64,000 nt of DNA from Neorhizobium galegae. GTDB taxonomy: Bacteria; Pseudomonadota; Alphaproteobacteria; Rhizobiales; Rhizobiaceae. How positions within the stretch are numbered: the stretch's first letter is position 1; the number at the start of each line of letters is the position of its first letter. Position numbers and translations under genes: made by a program. Where the stretch lies: positions 1-64,000 of the forward strand of contig NZ_JAGIPH010000005.1 of assembly GCF_017877135.1 (NCBI RefSeq), written 5' to 3'. The notes beneath the pieces are model-generated. The model had not been told where the DNA came from, did not search any database, and worked only from the letters and a program-made list of their open reading frames with translations. Below, piece after piece: positions 1 to 13,347 of the stretch.

Positions 1-520
1 CTCGTCAGTGAGTGGGCTTATAGATCCACCACCCCCAAAACGTCAACACTCAAAAATCATAAATCTCACAAAATCTCGCAAGACATTGATTTTATGGGGG
101 AAATTTCGGCAGCGGGAAGAGCATGACACTTGCTCGGCTTCGGACGGCGGCGTTCGAGACCCCTCCTCGCCCTTTGCGGGTCGGCATTTTAAGCGCCGAC
201 GTCCCCGCCCGTGTCGGGGAATGCGGATTAAAGCTTCGCATGCATGCGTCTTGCTCATGATGCACCCTGACTCGCCTCCCGCTCGCAACTCTTTCGGGTG
301 CGCACGAAAGGAAAAACGGTGGATGCCTGCTCTTCCCCATACGCATCCGTGGCGCGCGCCCCTACAATTCCACAATCCGAGCGTAAGGGCATCCGGACGC
401 CGAGGGGGCGGGACAGGCCGGCGCGTCCGGTTTCTAAAATTTGACTCTTAGGCTCTAATTCGGCACATCCTTGCGCCGATGCACGCCTAAGACCGCGCAA
501 CAGGGGAGAGCACCACAGGA
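1..520. other. Intergenic region upstream of the M23 peptidase gene
   Basis: I see no convincing gene here. An open frame enters from the left edge and stops at 124-126; it could be the end of an upstream gene but I recognise no family. Two small inverted repeats lie at 180-200 (GTCGGC/GCCGAC) and 203-219 (CCCCG/CGGGG) and could form tandem hairpins, either as a terminator-like element for an upstream gene or as part of a leader. No clear -35/-10 pair could be fixed for the downstream gene. Confidence 0.4.
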
Positions 521-2458
521 ATGACGACGCCTCGCAGCTTGCTGTCTTCTCTGGGGAACGAGGCGCCGATCCTTGCGGATGGGCGACGTGCGCCCGATCG
601 ACGCGAGATTTCACTGCGCTGGCTGTCGGGCACGTTTCTGACCGGCATCACCTCTTCGATCCTGATGGGCGTGGCGCTCTTTGCAGCCCTTGACGGGCGC
701 CAGCAGCTGGCGATCCCGGCGGAAGCCTTTGCAGCACTTCCCGTCAGTGGCAAGGCGGATGCGGTATCACGCGGCGGGCGCCTGCTCTCCAACAACGTGA
801 TCGCCATGCCGACGGACCGTAAGGTTCTGGAAGTGGCAACCGTCGTCAAGGAAGGCGCCAAGGAAGTCGTTCGTCGCCAGCCGTTCTCGCATGTGAAGAT
901 GGCGCTCGCGGCAAACCATGTGGCCACGGAGAATTACCCGCCCTTCGATCCGCTGACGATCTTTTCCAGCGGCGAGGGCGATAGCGGCGCCCCCTCGAAT
1001 ACCGGCATGATCTACGGCTCCGAAGTGGAGACCGATGTCAGCCTTCAGACGGTCCCCTTTCCCGTCTCGTCTGCGAAACTGCCCTTTGCGCCGGGCATGT
1101 CGCTCGACGAGGTGGAAGAGAATGTTCGCACCAACGGGTCGATCCTGACTGACGGGACTGCGCAGATTTCTGCCCTCACCTATGTCGACCCGCAGCGCTT
1201 TGATGGCGACGCCGATGCGCTGCCGTCGCTCGGCGGCCCCTTGTCGGCACGCGTGGTGGAAGAGAACATGTCGGTGTCGGCGCCGGAGCCGACAACCGCC
1301 AAGACGCGCGACTATGCCGAGGACGTCATCCCGCTGCGCCAGCCGCTCGACGTCGTCGAGGCCATGGCCGCCGTCGGCTATCCGAAGGAACAGGCGAGCG
1401 ATATCGCAAGCCATTTTGCCGAAAAGCTCGGCACCCCGCAATTGCAGCAGGGCGACGTGCTGCGCATCGGCCTCATCCAGGAAGGCGAGATGGTATCGAT
1501 CATCCGCGCCAGCCTGTACCGCAAGGGTGAGCATGTGGCGACGATTGCCGTCGATGATCGCGGGCGGTTCGTCAACGGCGCCGAACCGATCCATCTCGAT
1601 GCAGTCGACAGTGCGTTTTCCGAAGACGCGCCGACGATCCTGTCTGGCCGCGAATTGCCCAGTGTCTATGACGGGATCTACAGGGCAGCCTTGTCTTACG
1701 GAATGACCGCCGACATGACGGCGACCATGGTGAAGCTTCTGGCGAGCACCGTCGACCTGCAGGCCCAGCTGAAACCGAGCGACACGATCGAAGCCTTTTT
1801 TTCGGCCGCCGACGAACAGGGTCGTGCCGGTCCCCGCTCCGAACTTCTCTATGTCAGCGCAAAATTCGGCGATACGGTCACACGCTTCTACCGCTACCAG
1901 AACCTCGAGGACAATTCGGTCGATTATTTCGACCAGGACGGCAAGAGCATTCGCCAGTTCCTGCTGCGCAATCCAGTCCCGAACGGCCGGTTGACCTCCG
2001 GATTCGGCATGCGACGGCACCCGATCCTCGGCTATTCGCGCATGCATACCGGCACCGATTGGGCAGCCCCCCGCGGCACGCCGATCATTGCCACCGGCAA
2101 CGGCATCGTGGAACGGGCCGGCTGGGCCTCCGGCTATGGCAACCAGACGATCATCCGCCATGCCAATGGCTATGAAACCTCCTATAACCACCAGAGCGCG
2201 ATCGTGAAAAGCGTGCGGGAGGGCGCGCGCGTGACGCAGGGCCAAGTCATTGGCTATGTCGGCTCCACCGGATCGTCAACCGGCGCGCACCTGCATTACG
2301 AACTGATCGTCAACGATACCAAGGTGGATTCGATGAAGGTGCGACTGCCGGGCGGAAAATCGCTCTCGGGCACGCCGCTTGCCCGTTTCGAGGAAGAGCG
2401 CAAGCGCATCGATGCGCTGCTGACCAGCAATGGCAGCGAGCAGGTCGCATCCAAGTAA
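521..2458 (+). CDS. M23 (LytM-type) family metallopeptidase, membrane anchored
   Basis: A 645-aa predicted inner-membrane protein whose C-terminal domain (about residues 490-610) is a LytM/M23 zinc peptidase, a family that cuts peptide cross-links in peptidoglycan or acts as a regulator of other hydrolases. The zinc-ligand motifs are intact: RRHPILG and MHTGTDW near residues 497-510 and HLHYE near residue 590. One hydrophobic segment lies at about residues 34-56, giving an N-in anchor with a long periplasmic linker. The start follows an ACAGG ribosome-binding site. It converges on clpB with a hairpin between the two stops. The substrate bond is not determinable from sequence. Confidence 0.9.
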   Translation: MTTPRSLLSSLGNEAPILADGRRAPDRREISLRWLSGTFLTGITSSILMGVALFAALDGRQQLAIPAEAFAALPVSGKADAVSRGGRLLSNNVIAMPTDRKVLEVATVVKEGAKEVVRRQPFSHVKMALAANHVATENYPPFDPLTIFSSGEGDSGAPSNTGMIYGSEVETDVSLQTVPFPVSSAKLPFAPGMSLDEVEENVRTNGSILTDGTAQISALTYVDPQRFDGDADALPSLGGPLSARVVEENMSVSAPEPTTAKTRDYAEDVIPLRQPLDVVEAMAAVGYPKEQASDIASHFAEKLGTPQLQQGDVLRIGLIQEGEMVSIIRASLYRKGEHVATIAVDDRGRFVNGAEPIHLDAVDSAFSEDAPTILSGRELPSVYDGIYRAALSYGMTADMTATMVKLLASTVDLQAQLKPSDTIEAFFSAADEQGRAGPRSELLYVSAKFGDTVTRFYRYQNLEDNSVDYFDQDGKSIRQFLLRNPVPNGRLTSGFGMRRHPILGYSRMHTGTDWAAPRGTPIIATGNGIVERAGWASGYGNQTIIRHANGYETSYNHQSAIVKSVREGARVTQGQVIGYVGSTGSSTGAHLHYELIVNDTKVDSMKVRLPGGKSLSGTPLARFEEERKRIDALLTSNGSEQVASK

Positions 2459-2501
2459 GAACCTGCCGGGCAAATTCTCCGGCGCTCCCAGCGTAAAGAA
2501 G

Positions 2502-2526
2502 AGGGCCACCCCGGAGGATGGCCCCT
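2502..2526. terminator. Possible bidirectional terminator hairpin between M23 gene and clpB
   Basis: An inverted repeat with arms AGGGCCA (2502-2508) and TGGCCCCT (2519-2526) sits in the 73-bp gap between two convergent stop codons. There is no strong T-run on either side, so termination is inferred from placement more than from sequence. Confidence 0.4.
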
Positions 2527-2531
2527 GATCG

Positions 2532-5132
<2,601 letters not shown>

Positions 5133-5294
5133 GACTGACCTCCATGGATCGTCCTGCCCTTATAAGGCGCAGACCGACAATTGAGATTGAGCTCCCTCAA
5201 AGGCGAGCCCGTGCTTCTGTCCCGAGTGGTTTGGAACCAAGCATCCTGACGCAGATATGGTGGGGCTTTTTGCCGGTTTAAAGACCGCAAAATG

Positions 5295-5320
5295 AAAAAC
5301 CCCGGCCAAAAGACCGGGGC
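5295..5320 (-). terminator. Rho-independent terminator of the DUF4167 gene
   Basis: On the minus strand a CCCCGG/CCGGGG stem (5314-5319 with 5300-5305) is followed directly by GTTTTTC. It lies about 35 bases downstream of the DUF4167 stop codon, the expected place for an intrinsic terminator of that unit. Confidence 0.75.
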
Positions 5321-5353
5321 TTGATGATCGTCAGATCCTGCGGGATCAGGGGT

Positions 5354-6127
5354 TTATTCGCCTGCCGCATCGGCAAGCGAAGGCTCGCTCTCCGCCGATG
5401 CTTCGCCTTCACCCTCTGCCGTGCGACGCGGACGGCGCGGACGGTTGCTGGCATTGCGGCGGCGCGGCTGGCGCTCGCGCACTGCACCGCCCTCTTCCTC
5501 GATTGCCACCTCGGCAGGGGTGCCTTCGATGACCGGCTGCGGACCGCTGCCATCGATGACCGGCGCTGCTTCGGCAACGACCACAGGCGCTGCTGCAACC
5601 TTCGGCGGTGCAGGCTGACGCGGCGCCTGCTGGCGCGGGGCCGGCTGCGGCTGGGGCTGGGGCTGCGAGACCTGAGGCTGCGGCTGATGTTGCTGCGGCG
5701 CGTGGTACTGCTGGGACTGCGACGAAAAAGCGTTGTCGTCGGTATCGCCCATGTCCATCTCGTCGCCGTCGCGCTCGTTGTCGCGATCATTATAGTCCTG
5801 GCGATCGTCGCGCTGGACGCGTTCCTGCATCTGCGCCTGGGCTGCGGCAATGATGCGGTTATAATGTTCAGCGTGCTGGAGATAGTTTTCGGCCATGACG
5901 CGGTCGCCGGCGCTCTGCGCATCACGGGCGAGGGTCGAATATTTTTCCGCAATATGCTGGGCCGTGCCGCGGATCTTCACATCTGGACCGGAACTGTCGT
6001 AGGTCCGGGTCAGTGGATTGGAGCCCTTGCGGTTGAAGTTGTTACCGCCGCCACCGCCGCCGCCATTGTTGTTATTGTTGTTATTGCCACGCCCCCGACC
6101 ACGCTTGTTTTGCTGTCCTGGCCTCAT
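5354..6127 (-). CDS. DUF4167 domain-containing protein, Asn/Gly- and Gln/Pro-rich
   Basis: A 257-aa protein of unknown function. The start at 6127 gives the family's characteristic beginning MRPGQQNKRGRGRG and is preceded by AGGTGAAAG; an in-frame ATG 147 bases further upstream lacks these supports. After an Asn/Gly homopolymeric stretch comes the conserved DUF4167 block (about residues 30-90, including NPLTRTYDSSGPDVKIRGTA), followed by a low-complexity Gln/Pro/Ala-rich and then Arg-rich C-terminus. The basic, disordered composition suggests nucleic-acid binding, which is inference only. In Rhizobiales this gene commonly lies just after prmC, as here (309-base spacing including a 163-base untranslated gap upstream of the longer frame). 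Confidence 0.85.
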   Translation of the reverse strand: MRPGQQNKRGRGRGNNNNNNNGGGGGGGNNFNRKGSNPLTRTYDSSGPDVKIRGTAQHIAEKYSTLARDAQSAGDRVMAENYLQHAEHYNRIIAAAQAQMQERVQRDDRQDYNDRDNERDGDEMDMGDTDDNAFSSQSQQYHAPQQHQPQPQVSQPQPQPQPAPRQQAPRQPAPPKVAAAPVVVAEAAPVIDGSGPQPVIEGTPAEVAIEEEGGAVRERQPRRRNASNRPRRPRRTAEGEGEASAESEPSLADAAGE

Positions 6128-6436
6128 CGATCTTTCACCTGAATTCTTTGTGCTTTGCTGATTAAGGGCCACGCGGCCAGCCGGCATCTGCCGGAACAAG
6201 GCTTCACGTGCCGCGGACAGGGTCGATCCATCCGTCCCGCCGCTAGTGGAAGTCAGTTTATCTGAATCACACACTAGGTAACGTTCAACCCGTGAGGCCT
6301 CCCAAAGAAGGCCGCATTCCGGTTGAGCTTAACCTGAACGAATCTCCGTTCATTCCCAGCCGCCCAGTGTGTGCCCGCAACCTATCCCGCTTCATCTCCA
6401 AATCCAAGCCTTTTCTTTCGCGTCTGCAAAAGCGGC

Positions 6437-7318
6437 TTAAGGCTCGGCGGGATAATGATTTTTCCGCGCAAAAACCAATGCGCGGTCATTTCCCCCATAG
6501 TCGCTTAGCGCCTCGATCAAAGTATAATCATGCGCTGCAAACAAGGTGGAGACGGAAGACTTCTGATCGAAACCGATCTCCAGGCCAACCACACCGTCTG
6601 CTGCGAGAAACGCGCTCGCACCGGCAGCGATCGCGCGATAGGCATCAAGCCCGTCCGTCCCGCCATCCAGAGCCAGCATCGGGTCGAAATCTCGAACATC
6701 CGGCGAAAGGTCAGCGATCACACTGCTGTTGATATAGGGGGGATTTGACACGATTATGTCGAACAATCCCTCGATCCTGTCGAACCAATGGCTTTCCACA
6801 GCCGTAAACCGGTCGCCCACACCATTCAGGTCGGCATTCCGCCGGGCCGTTTCAAGGGCACCGGGCGCAATATCGGCGCCGATGGCAAAAAGCTGCGGGA
6901 CTTCCGACAGGAGAGCAATGGCAATCGCCCCGGTTCCGGTACCGAGATCGAGAAGACGCGCCGAGCCTTTCTGCGCCACGATCCGCTTCAGAGGCGCAAG
7001 CATCGCATCGACCAGGATCTCGGTATCCGGGCGTGGCTCCAGCGTGTCTTTCGACAGAAGCAGGCGCACGCCGTGGAAATCCCGTTCTCCGAGGATGCGG
7101 TGGACCGGCTCATGCGCCAATCGGCGCGCGAGGGCTGCGTCAAGCCGCGCCATCTCCTCGCTCGACAGCACGCGGTCGCCCCGCAACACGAGGTCGGTCG
7201 GCGTCAGATCAAAAAGGCCACAGACCAGAACCCGCACATCGGTTGGCGCATCGGCAAAGCCCGCAGCCGCAAGCGTGGCGCGCGCCCCTGCCAGTGCGTC
7301 AGCAAGGGTCTGTGTCAC
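6437..7318 (-). CDS. prmC: Peptide chain release factor N5-glutamine methyltransferase PrmC
   Basis: A 293-aa cytoplasmic SAM-dependent methyltransferase that modifies the glutamine of the GGQ motif of release factors. It has an N-terminal helical substrate-binding domain (1-90), the SAM-binding loop DLGTGTG at 124-130 and the catalytic NPPY at 192-195. Its start overlaps the end of prfA by 4 bases (ATGA), so enzyme and substrate are translationally coupled. The genetic context makes the assignment firm. Confidence 0.96.
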   Translation of the reverse strand: MTQTLADALAGARATLAAAGFADAPTDVRVLVCGLFDLTPTDLVLRGDRVLSSEEMARLDAALARRLAHEPVHRILGERDFHGVRLLLSKDTLEPRPDTEILVDAMLAPLKRIVAQKGSARLLDLGTGTGAIAIALLSEVPQLFAIGADIAPGALETARRNADLNGVGDRFTAVESHWFDRIEGLFDIIVSNPPYINSSVIADLSPDVRDFDPMLALDGGTDGLDAYRAIAAGASAFLAADGVVGLEIGFDQKSSVSTLFAAHDYTLIEALSDYGGNDRALVFARKNHYPAEP

Positions 7319-8397
7319 GGCTGCTGCTCGCCAAGTTGCGCCAACTGGCCGGCCTGATAATCGGAGATCAGCGCATCGACCACTTCATCGATTTCACCCA
7401 CCATCATGCGGTCAAGCTTATAGAGCGTCAGGTTGATGCGATGATCCGTCACGCGCCCCTGCGGGAAATTATAGGTACGGATGCGTTCCGAGCGGTCGCC
7501 CGAGCCGACCTGGCTCTTGCGGTCGGCCGAACGCTCGCTATCGGCCTTCTGGCGTTCCATGTCATACAGGCGCGAGCGCAGAACCTGCATGGCCTTGGCG
7601 CGGTTCTGGTGCTGCGATTTTTCCGAGCTTGTGACGACAAGACCTGTCGGCAGATGGGTGATACGCACCGCCGAATCGGTGGTGTTGACGTGCTGGCCAC
7701 CGGCACCCGAAGAGCGCATCGTATCGATGCGGATGTCTTCGGGGCGCACCTCGATATCGATCTCTTCCGCTTCCGGCAAAACGGCAACGGTTGCGGCAGA
7801 GGTGTGAATGCGGCCGCTCGCTTCGGTTTCGGGCACGCGCTGGACGCGGTGGACACCGGATTCGAACTTGAGCTTCGAAAAGACGCCGCGCCCGGTCACC
7901 GTTGCGATGATTTCCTTGAAGCCGCCGGCTTCCCCTTCGCTTGCCGACAGGACCTCGACCTTCCAGCCCTTCGCGGCCGAAAAACGCTCATACATGCGAA
8001 ACAGGTCACCGGCAAAAAGGGCGGCTTCCGATCCACCCGTGCCGGCGCGAATTTCGACGATAGCGCTTTTCTCGTCCGCAGCATCCTTTGGCAGAAGCAG
8101 GATCTGCATGTCCTTTTCGAGCGTCTCGATCCGCTTCTCGGCCTCGGGCAGCTCCATTTCGGCAAGCTCGCGCATCTCGCGATCCGTCGTGCGGTCGGCC
8201 AGCAACGCACGCAGATCCGCCTCCTCCGCCACGGCCTTTTCATATTCGCGGATCTTGGCCACAACCGGCTGAAGCTCGGAATATTCCGAGGCGAGCTTCA
8301 CATAGACATCGGCCGCCGGGCCCTCCGACATGCGGGCCTCGATCTCGCCGAAGCGGCGCTCCAGCTCACGCATCTTTTCGACAGGAAGCTTCGCCAC
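7315..8397 (-). CDS. prfA: Peptide chain release factor 1
   Basis: A 360-aa class I release factor that recognises UAA and UAG and triggers hydrolysis of peptidyl-tRNA. The universally conserved GGQ lies at about 233-235 within [14 protein letters not shown], and the length is normal for RF1. It sits 32 bases downstream of ptsP and overlaps prmC by 4 bases, suggesting a ptsP-prfA-prmC transcript. Confidence 0.96.
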   Translation of the reverse strand: MAKLPVEKMRELERRFGEIEARMSEGPAADVYVKLASEYSELQPVVAKIREYEKAVAEEADLRALLADRTTDREMRELAEMELPEAEKRIETLEKDMQILLLPKDAADEKSAIVEIRAGTGGSEAALFAGDLFRMYERFSAAKGWKVEVLSASEGEAGGFKEIIATVTGRGVFSKLKFESGVHRVQRVPETEASGRIHTSAATVAVLPEAEEIDIEVRPEDIRIDTMRSSGAGGQHVNTTDSAVRITHLPTGLVVTSSEKSQHQNRAKAMQVLRSRLYDMERQKADSERSADRKSQVGSGDRSERIRTYNFPQGRVTDHRINLTLYKLDRMMVGEIDEVVDALISDYQAGQLAQLGEQQP

Positions 8398-8429
8398 CGT
8401 CTTACACTCCGCTTGTTCTTGTTGTTGTT

Positions 8430-10703
8430 CTAGACGGGAATATTGTGTGCCGCTGCAAAGGCCACAAGAAGCTCGCGTACAGGTGTGATGGACGCCGTAT
8501 CATCCAGCGCCGCATTGAGTTCGAAACTCAATCGCCCCGCATCGAGCCCCAGCAGCATGGCTTTCACCGGACCGATCGCCGTCGGCGTCATCGACACTGC
8601 GCGAAAGCCGATCCCGATCAGCGCCATCGCCGAGAGCGGCTTGCCGGCCATTTCCCCGCAAAGCGTCAGTGGCGTCTTGTTGCGCTCGGCAGCCCGGACG
8701 ATGTCACGCAGGATCCGCAGAAAGGGCTTGCCCAGCATGTCGAAACGATCCGACACCCTGGCATTGCCGCGGTCTGCCGCCATCGAGAACTGGAACAGAT
8801 CGTTGGAGCCGACAGAAACGAAATCCACATGTGCCATCAGCTCGTCCAGCTGCCACATCAGCGAGGGCACTTCCAGCATGGCGCCAAATTGCAGCTTGCG
8901 CGGCAGCGGGTGGCCGAACTTCGACAGATACTGCACTTCCTTCTGCATCAGGTCGCGCACGGCGCGGATTTCCGACACTTCCGTCACCATCGGCAGCATC
9001 ATTTTGAGCTCTGCGCCGGCAGAGGCGCGCAGAAGCGCCCGAAGCTGCGTGCGCAACAATCCCGGCCGGTCCAGCGAAAGCCGGATGGCGCGCCAGCCAA
9101 GCGCCGGGTTTTCCTCTTCCTGATTGCGGAAATAGGAAACCACCTTGTCGCCGCCGATATCGAGCGTGCGGAACGTCACCGGATGGCCGGCCGCCTGGCG
9201 CAGCACATTGCGATAGAATGCCTCCTGCTCCTCGAGCTTGGGCATGGTGGAGGCGATCATGAACTGCAGTTCGGTGCGGAACAGCCCGATGCCATCAGCA
9301 CCGGATTCCACCAGCTGCGGCAGGTCCACCATCAGGCCGGCATTCATCATCAGGCTGATGCGCTGGCCATCCTTGGTGACCGAATCCACATCGCGCAGGG
9401 CACGGAACTGTGCCTGCCGGCGGGCGCGCAGCTTGACCTTTTCCTCGTAAGCCTTGACGAGGTCAGCCATCGGCCGCAGATGCACCTGCCCATCATCACC
9501 ATCGATGATGACCGGATCACGGTTTTCCGCAAGAGCCACAATGCCGGCCGCCTGGCCGACGACCGGAATGCCCATGGCGCGCGCCACGATCACTACATGG
9601 CTGGTGACGGCACCGTCTTCCAGAACAAGGCCGCGGATATTGGCGCGCGGATAATCGAGCAGTTCGGCGGCGCCCATGGCGCGGGCAAAGATCACCGCAT
9701 CGGTCGGAAAGCCCTCATCGAAGGCGCGGCCGGAAAAGCCGGTCAGCTGGCGCAGCAGCCGGTTGGCGAGATCGTCGAAATCATGCATCCGCTCGCGCAG
9801 ATAAGGATCGGTGAGGCGCATCATGCGCGCCTTGGTATCGCTCTGCACCTTTTCGACAGCCGCTTCTGCGGTGAGACCGTTGCGGATCGCCTCTTCCATG
9901 CGCCGCACCCAGCCCTGGTCATGGGCAAACATGCGGTAGGTTTCCAGAACTTCGCGGTGTTCCCCCTCCTGGGAGACTTCGCGGCGCGACAGCATGTCGT
10001 CGATCGACAGGCGCAGCGAGCCGATCGCCTCCACCAGCCGAACGATTTCCTTGTCGGCATCCTCGTTCAAAAGATTGGTGACGACGATTCGCGGCTCATG
10101 GAGAACCACATGGCCAAGGCCAATACCTTCGTTATAGCCGTCCGCCTCGATGGTGATGGCGCGCGTCAGGTCAAGCTCCAACCCCGGCTGGGTGATTTTC
10201 TTCAGCTCTCCGGTCGCAATCATCTCGGCAATTACCATGGCGGTGGTTTCCAGCGCCTCGACCTCGTCCTCGCGGTAATTGCGCTGCGCCTTGTTCTGGA
10301 CGACGAGCACGCCCAAAGTGCGGCCGGCGCGCAAAATCGGCACGCCGAGGAAGGAGTGGTAAATTTCTTCTCCGGTTTCAGGCAGATAGCGGAAGGCCGG
10401 ATGCGCCTGCGCGTCGGACAGATTGAGCGGCTGGGCGGAGGCGGCAATCGTGCCGACAAGGCCCTGCCCCATTTTCAGCTGCGCCAGATGCACAGAATCC
10501 TTGTTGAGACCTTCGGTGGCATAAAGCTCCAGTACGCCATCGGACCGCAGCACATAGACGGAGCAAACCTCCGCCACCATATTGCTGGCGATTTGGCGCA
10601 CGATCCGGTCGAGCCGCTCCTGCGGCTCCAGCGGCTCGGCCATCAGTTCCCGCAGTCTCTTCAGCAGGACGCGCGGGCCCGCCGACAGGTCTCTCATCGG
10701 CAT
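8430..10703 (-). CDS. ptsP: Phosphoenolpyruvate--protein phosphotransferase PtsP (EI-Ntr)
   Basis: A 757-aa cytoplasmic enzyme that takes phosphate from PEP and starts the nitrogen-related PTS phosphorelay (to NPr and EIIA-Ntr). An N-terminal GAF domain (about 20-165), the hallmark separating PtsP from sugar EI, precedes the EI N-terminal domain with phospho-histidine His369 (in VTSHVVI) and the PEP-utilising TIM-barrel domain. The start at 10703 is favoured by GGGAG 5 bases upstream; an ATG two codons later (10697) is the alternative. It lies 84 bases downstream of lysC, a neighbourhood common in Rhizobiales. Confidence 0.95.
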   Translation of the reverse strand: MPMRDLSAGPRVLLKRLRELMAEPLEPQERLDRIVRQIASNMVAEVCSVYVLRSDGVLELYATEGLNKDSVHLAQLKMGQGLVGTIAASAQPLNLSDAQAHPAFRYLPETGEEIYHSFLGVPILRAGRTLGVLVVQNKAQRNYREDEVEALETTAMVIAEMIATGELKKITQPGLELDLTRAITIEADGYNEGIGLGHVVLHEPRIVVTNLLNEDADKEIVRLVEAIGSLRLSIDDMLSRREVSQEGEHREVLETYRMFAHDQGWVRRMEEAIRNGLTAEAAVEKVQSDTKARMMRLTDPYLRERMHDFDDLANRLLRQLTGFSGRAFDEGFPTDAVIFARAMGAAELLDYPRANIRGLVLEDGAVTSHVVIVARAMGIPVVGQAAGIVALAENRDPVIIDGDDGQVHLRPMADLVKAYEEKVKLRARRQAQFRALRDVDSVTKDGQRISLMMNAGLMVDLPQLVESGADGIGLFRTELQFMIASTMPKLEEQEAFYRNVLRQAAGHPVTFRTLDIGGDKVVSYFRNQEEENPALGWRAIRLSLDRPGLLRTQLRALLRASAGAELKMMLPMVTEVSEIRAVRDLMQKEVQYLSKFGHPLPRKLQFGAMLEVPSLMWQLDELMAHVDFVSVGSNDLFQFSMAADRGNARVSDRFDMLGKPFLRILRDIVRAAERNKTPLTLCGEMAGKPLSAMALIGIGFRAVSMTPTAIGPVKAMLLGLDAGRLSFELNAALDDTASITPVRELLVAFAAAHNIPV

Positions 10704-10787
10704 GTTCGCTCCCGAATTCGGCTCTGTCCCATCCGGAAGACGTTGCACCGACTCAAGCCTGAGGCGGCACAACCAACCGGTTCAAGA

Positions 10788-12062
10788 TCAACTCTTATCC
10801 AGACCGTAGGCAGAATGCAAAGTCCGAACTGCGAGTTCGGAATAGGCGCCATCAATCAGGATCGAAATCTTGATTTCGGAGGTGGTGATGGCCTTGATGT
10901 TGATGCTTTTTTCGGCAAGTGCCTTGAACGCGGTCGCAGCCACGCCCGCATGGCTGCGCATGCCGATGCCGACGACCGACACCTTGCACAGGCCCGTCTC
11001 GTTCTGCACCACGTCGAAGCCGATCTTGGCCTTGTTGTCTTCCAGAACCTTCATGGCCTTTTCGACATCGCCGTAAGGAACCGTAAACGTCATGTCGGTG
11101 CGCGAGCCATCTTCGGAGATGTTCTGCACGATCATGTCGACATTGATATGCGCTTCGGCGAGCGGCCCGAAGATGGCTGCCGAAACGCCCGGCCGGTCGG
11201 CGAGGCGACGCAGCGAAATCTGCGCTTCATCCTTGGCATAGGCGATGCCGGTGACGACTTCCTGTTCCACGATTTCTTCCTCGTCGCAAATCAACGTGCC
11301 GGGCGGATTGATGAGGTCACCCATGCCCGGCGCATCGGGATCCTCGAAACTGGAGCGGACGAAGGTGCGCACTTTGTGGACCATGGCAAGCTCCACGGAA
11401 CGCACCTGCAGCACCTTGGCGCCGAGGGATGCCATTTCCAGCATTTCCTCGAACGAAATCTTCTTCATGCGGCGTGCCTTGGGCACGATGCGCGGATCGG
11501 TCGTATAGACGCCATCGACGTCGGTATAGATGTCGCAGCGGTCGGCCTTGACGGCAGCGGCAATCGCGACCGCCGAGGTATCGGAGCCGCCACGGCCAAG
11601 TGTTGCAATGCGGTTATCGGGACCGATGCCCTGAAAGCCGGCGACCACGGCCACCTGCCCCTCACCCATGCGGCGCACAAGCTCTGCCCCGTCGATATCG
11701 ACGATGCGAGCGGCACCATGGGTGTTGTCCGTGCGTATCGGGATCTGCCAGCCCTGCCAGGAGCGGGCATTGATGCCCATGGACTGCAACGCAATCGCCA
11801 GCAGCCCGGAGGTCACCTGTTCGCCGGAGGCCACGACGGCATCATATTCGCGCGCATCGTAAAAGGGTGAGCTTGCGCCGTTGACCTTGGGTGTATCCTG
11901 CACCCAGCCGACCAGTTCGTTGGTCTTGCCAGACATGGCGGAGACGACCACGGCCACTTCATGACCGGCATCGACCTCACGTTTTACATGGCGCGCCACA
12001 TTATGAATGCGTTCGAGATTGGCGACCGACGTGCCGCCGAACTTCATGACAATGCGAGCCAT
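10788..12062 (-). CDS. lysC: Aspartate kinase
   Basis: A 424-aa enzyme catalysing phosphorylation of aspartate, the first step to lysine, threonine, methionine and diaminopimelate. The amino-acid kinase domain starts with KFGGTS (residues 7-12), and two ACT domains follow (from about residue 265) that usually mediate feedback inhibition. Length and organisation are those of monofunctional LysC, not the fused ThrA/MetL type. It is the first gene of the lysC-ptsP-prfA-prmC run. Confidence 0.96.
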   Translation of the reverse strand: MARIVMKFGGTSVANLERIHNVARHVKREVDAGHEVAVVVSAMSGKTNELVGWVQDTPKVNGASSPFYDAREYDAVVASGEQVTSGLLAIALQSMGINARSWQGWQIPIRTDNTHGAARIVDIDGAELVRRMGEGQVAVVAGFQGIGPDNRIATLGRGGSDTSAVAIAAAVKADRCDIYTDVDGVYTTDPRIVPKARRMKKISFEEMLEMASLGAKVLQVRSVELAMVHKVRTFVRSSFEDPDAPGMGDLINPPGTLICDEEEIVEQEVVTGIAYAKDEAQISLRRLADRPGVSAAIFGPLAEAHINVDMIVQNISEDGSRTDMTFTVPYGDVEKAMKVLEDNKAKIGFDVVQNETGLCKVSVVGIGMRSHAGVAATAFKALAEKSINIKAITTSEIKISILIDGAYSELAVRTLHSAYGLDKS

Positions 12063-12213
12063 ATCCGACCAAAACCACCCTGATCGCGCAAGGCGTTGGA
12101 CCCCGCGCGGCTGAAAATATGAAAAGCCTTATGCCATAGGGGAAAGGCTTGCGGCGTCCTCTTAGCGAAAAGGGTTCCACGGTGCAATGGGCAAGAGGCG
12201 GCCCGTAACGCGC

Positions 12214-12242
12214 AAACGCGGCACCTTGCGGGCGCCGCGTTT
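12214..12242. terminator. Hairpin downstream of the SH3-domain gene
   Basis: A 9-bp perfect stem AAACGCGGC/GCCGCGTTT with a short GC-rich loop lies 25 bases after the stop codon of the leftward SH3 gene and before lysC. The arms end in TTT on both strands, consistent with a weak bidirectional terminator. Confidence 0.55.
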
Positions 12243-12266
12243 GTCTCTGTCGAAGATAGTCCGTGC

Positions 12267-13145
12267 TTACTGGCCGGGCGGCGGGCAAGGATTGTCCGGC
12301 GTGCAGCGGTTGCCAGGCGTCCAGCTGCCCTGCGGGCCGCGCGGGCGATCCCGGTTCTGATCCCCGTCGAAGCCCGGGCGTGCCTGCTCTTGACGCCTGC
12401 CGTCATCGGGGCGGCGGTTGTCGTCCGGGCGACGGTTGTCATCCGGACGCCAGCCTTGGTCATTGCCGCGGCGACCGCCATCCCAGTTGCGGTTGCCATC
12501 CCGACCATCAGGCATTGGGCGACCATCGAAGCCCGGGCGGCCGTCATAGCGGTTGCGATCGTCGGGCCGGTTTCTGTCATCGCGGCGGTTGTTATCGTCC
12601 CAGCGATAGCGGTCGCTCATGCCGTTGCGGTCTTCGTAGCGATAGCGGCCGTCCTCGCGGTAGCGGTTCGGATCGCGAATCGGATCATCGCGGCGGCTGT
12701 CGTAACGGGGCGGCGGCGGGGGCGGGGTATCGCGACGATAATCCCAGCCACGCCAGCGGTCGCGCTCGCGGTAGAAGTCACGACCGCTGTAATAGCGCCG
12801 CCAGTAGGTATCGACGTCGAAGGTGATCGTCGGAATGCCGAGCGGACGGTAATACTGGCGATCAACGTAGATGCGGTTCTGCCGATAGGTCGTCTGGATG
12901 TAGTTGCCCGACACCCAGCCGCGGCCGCGCGAGAACGACACGTCGCACCAGTTGACCGTATCGAGGCAACCATTGATGCTGATCGGGGCGCCGACCGGGA
13001 TGACCACCACGGCCGGATAACGCGTGCTCGGGCCGGAGCGCATGTTGACGTTTGCGGTGGCAAAACCTTGCGTTGCCGCAGACGCAAGCGAGGGGAAGGC
13101 GAGCAACGCCCCCACCGCCAAAGCTTTGTAAATATGACGTTTCAC
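12267..13145 (-). CDS. Exported SH3-domain protein with Arg/Asp-rich low-complexity tail
   Basis: A 292-aa protein with a signal peptide (about 1-23, ending ASAATQG). Residues 30-90 form a bacterial SH3-like domain (VNMRSGPSTRYPAVVVIP is the typical first strand pair), a fold often binding cell-wall peptides. A paired cysteine (CLDTVNWCDV) is conserved in related exported SH3 proteins. From about residue 150 the chain is almost entirely Arg, Asp, Asn, Pro and Gly in short imperfect repeats, probably disordered. It is monocistronic, divergent from ubiG. A role in the envelope is inferred from signal peptide and SH3 fold only. Confidence 0.8.
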   Translation of the reverse strand: MKRHIYKALAVGALLAFPSLASAATQGFATANVNMRSGPSTRYPAVVVIPVGAPISINGCLDTVNWCDVSFSRGRGWVSGNYIQTTYRQNRIYVDRQYYRPLGIPTITFDVDTYWRRYYSGRDFYRERDRWRGWDYRRDTPPPPPPRYDSRRDDPIRDPNRYREDGRYRYEDRNGMSDRYRWDDNNRRDDRNRPDDRNRYDGRPGFDGRPMPDGRDGNRNWDGGRRGNDQGWRPDDNRRPDDNRRPDDGRRQEQARPGFDGDQNRDRPRGPQGSWTPGNRCTPDNPCPPPGQ

Positions 13146-13347
13146 TGGTTTCCTCCTTGGGAATTCTTGATACTCGGCGCAACGTCCCTTCGCCCGCCAC
13201 AGGTCGTGCGGATTTTGGTTTTTTCATGTCGCGGGGGCATATATGGAGCCGGACCCGTCCCCGGTTTTTCCACTGCGACATTGTGAGAGGCTTGACAAGC
13301 GCGGCCCGTGGCCCGACTTCAGACACATATTGACAGGGAGCCGAACC

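Noticed and set aside
8..451. Open frame at the left edge upstream of the M23 gene
   Set aside because: Proline/arginine-rich translation, no ribosome-binding site, no family; treated as intergenic.
5150..5230. Heat-shock sigma promoter upstream of clpB
   Set aside because: A CTTTGAGG element and a CTTATAA-like element are present but the spacing does not fit the consensus.
8088..11870. A very long open frame (about 1,260 codons) on the plus strand
   Set aside because: It is antisense to prfA, ptsP and lysC, all complete with their motifs; the frame is a by-product of high GC and the protein resembles no family.
13291..13330. TTGACA upstream of ubiG as a -35 box
   Set aside because: No acceptable -10 hexamer at normal spacing, so a promoter is not claimed.
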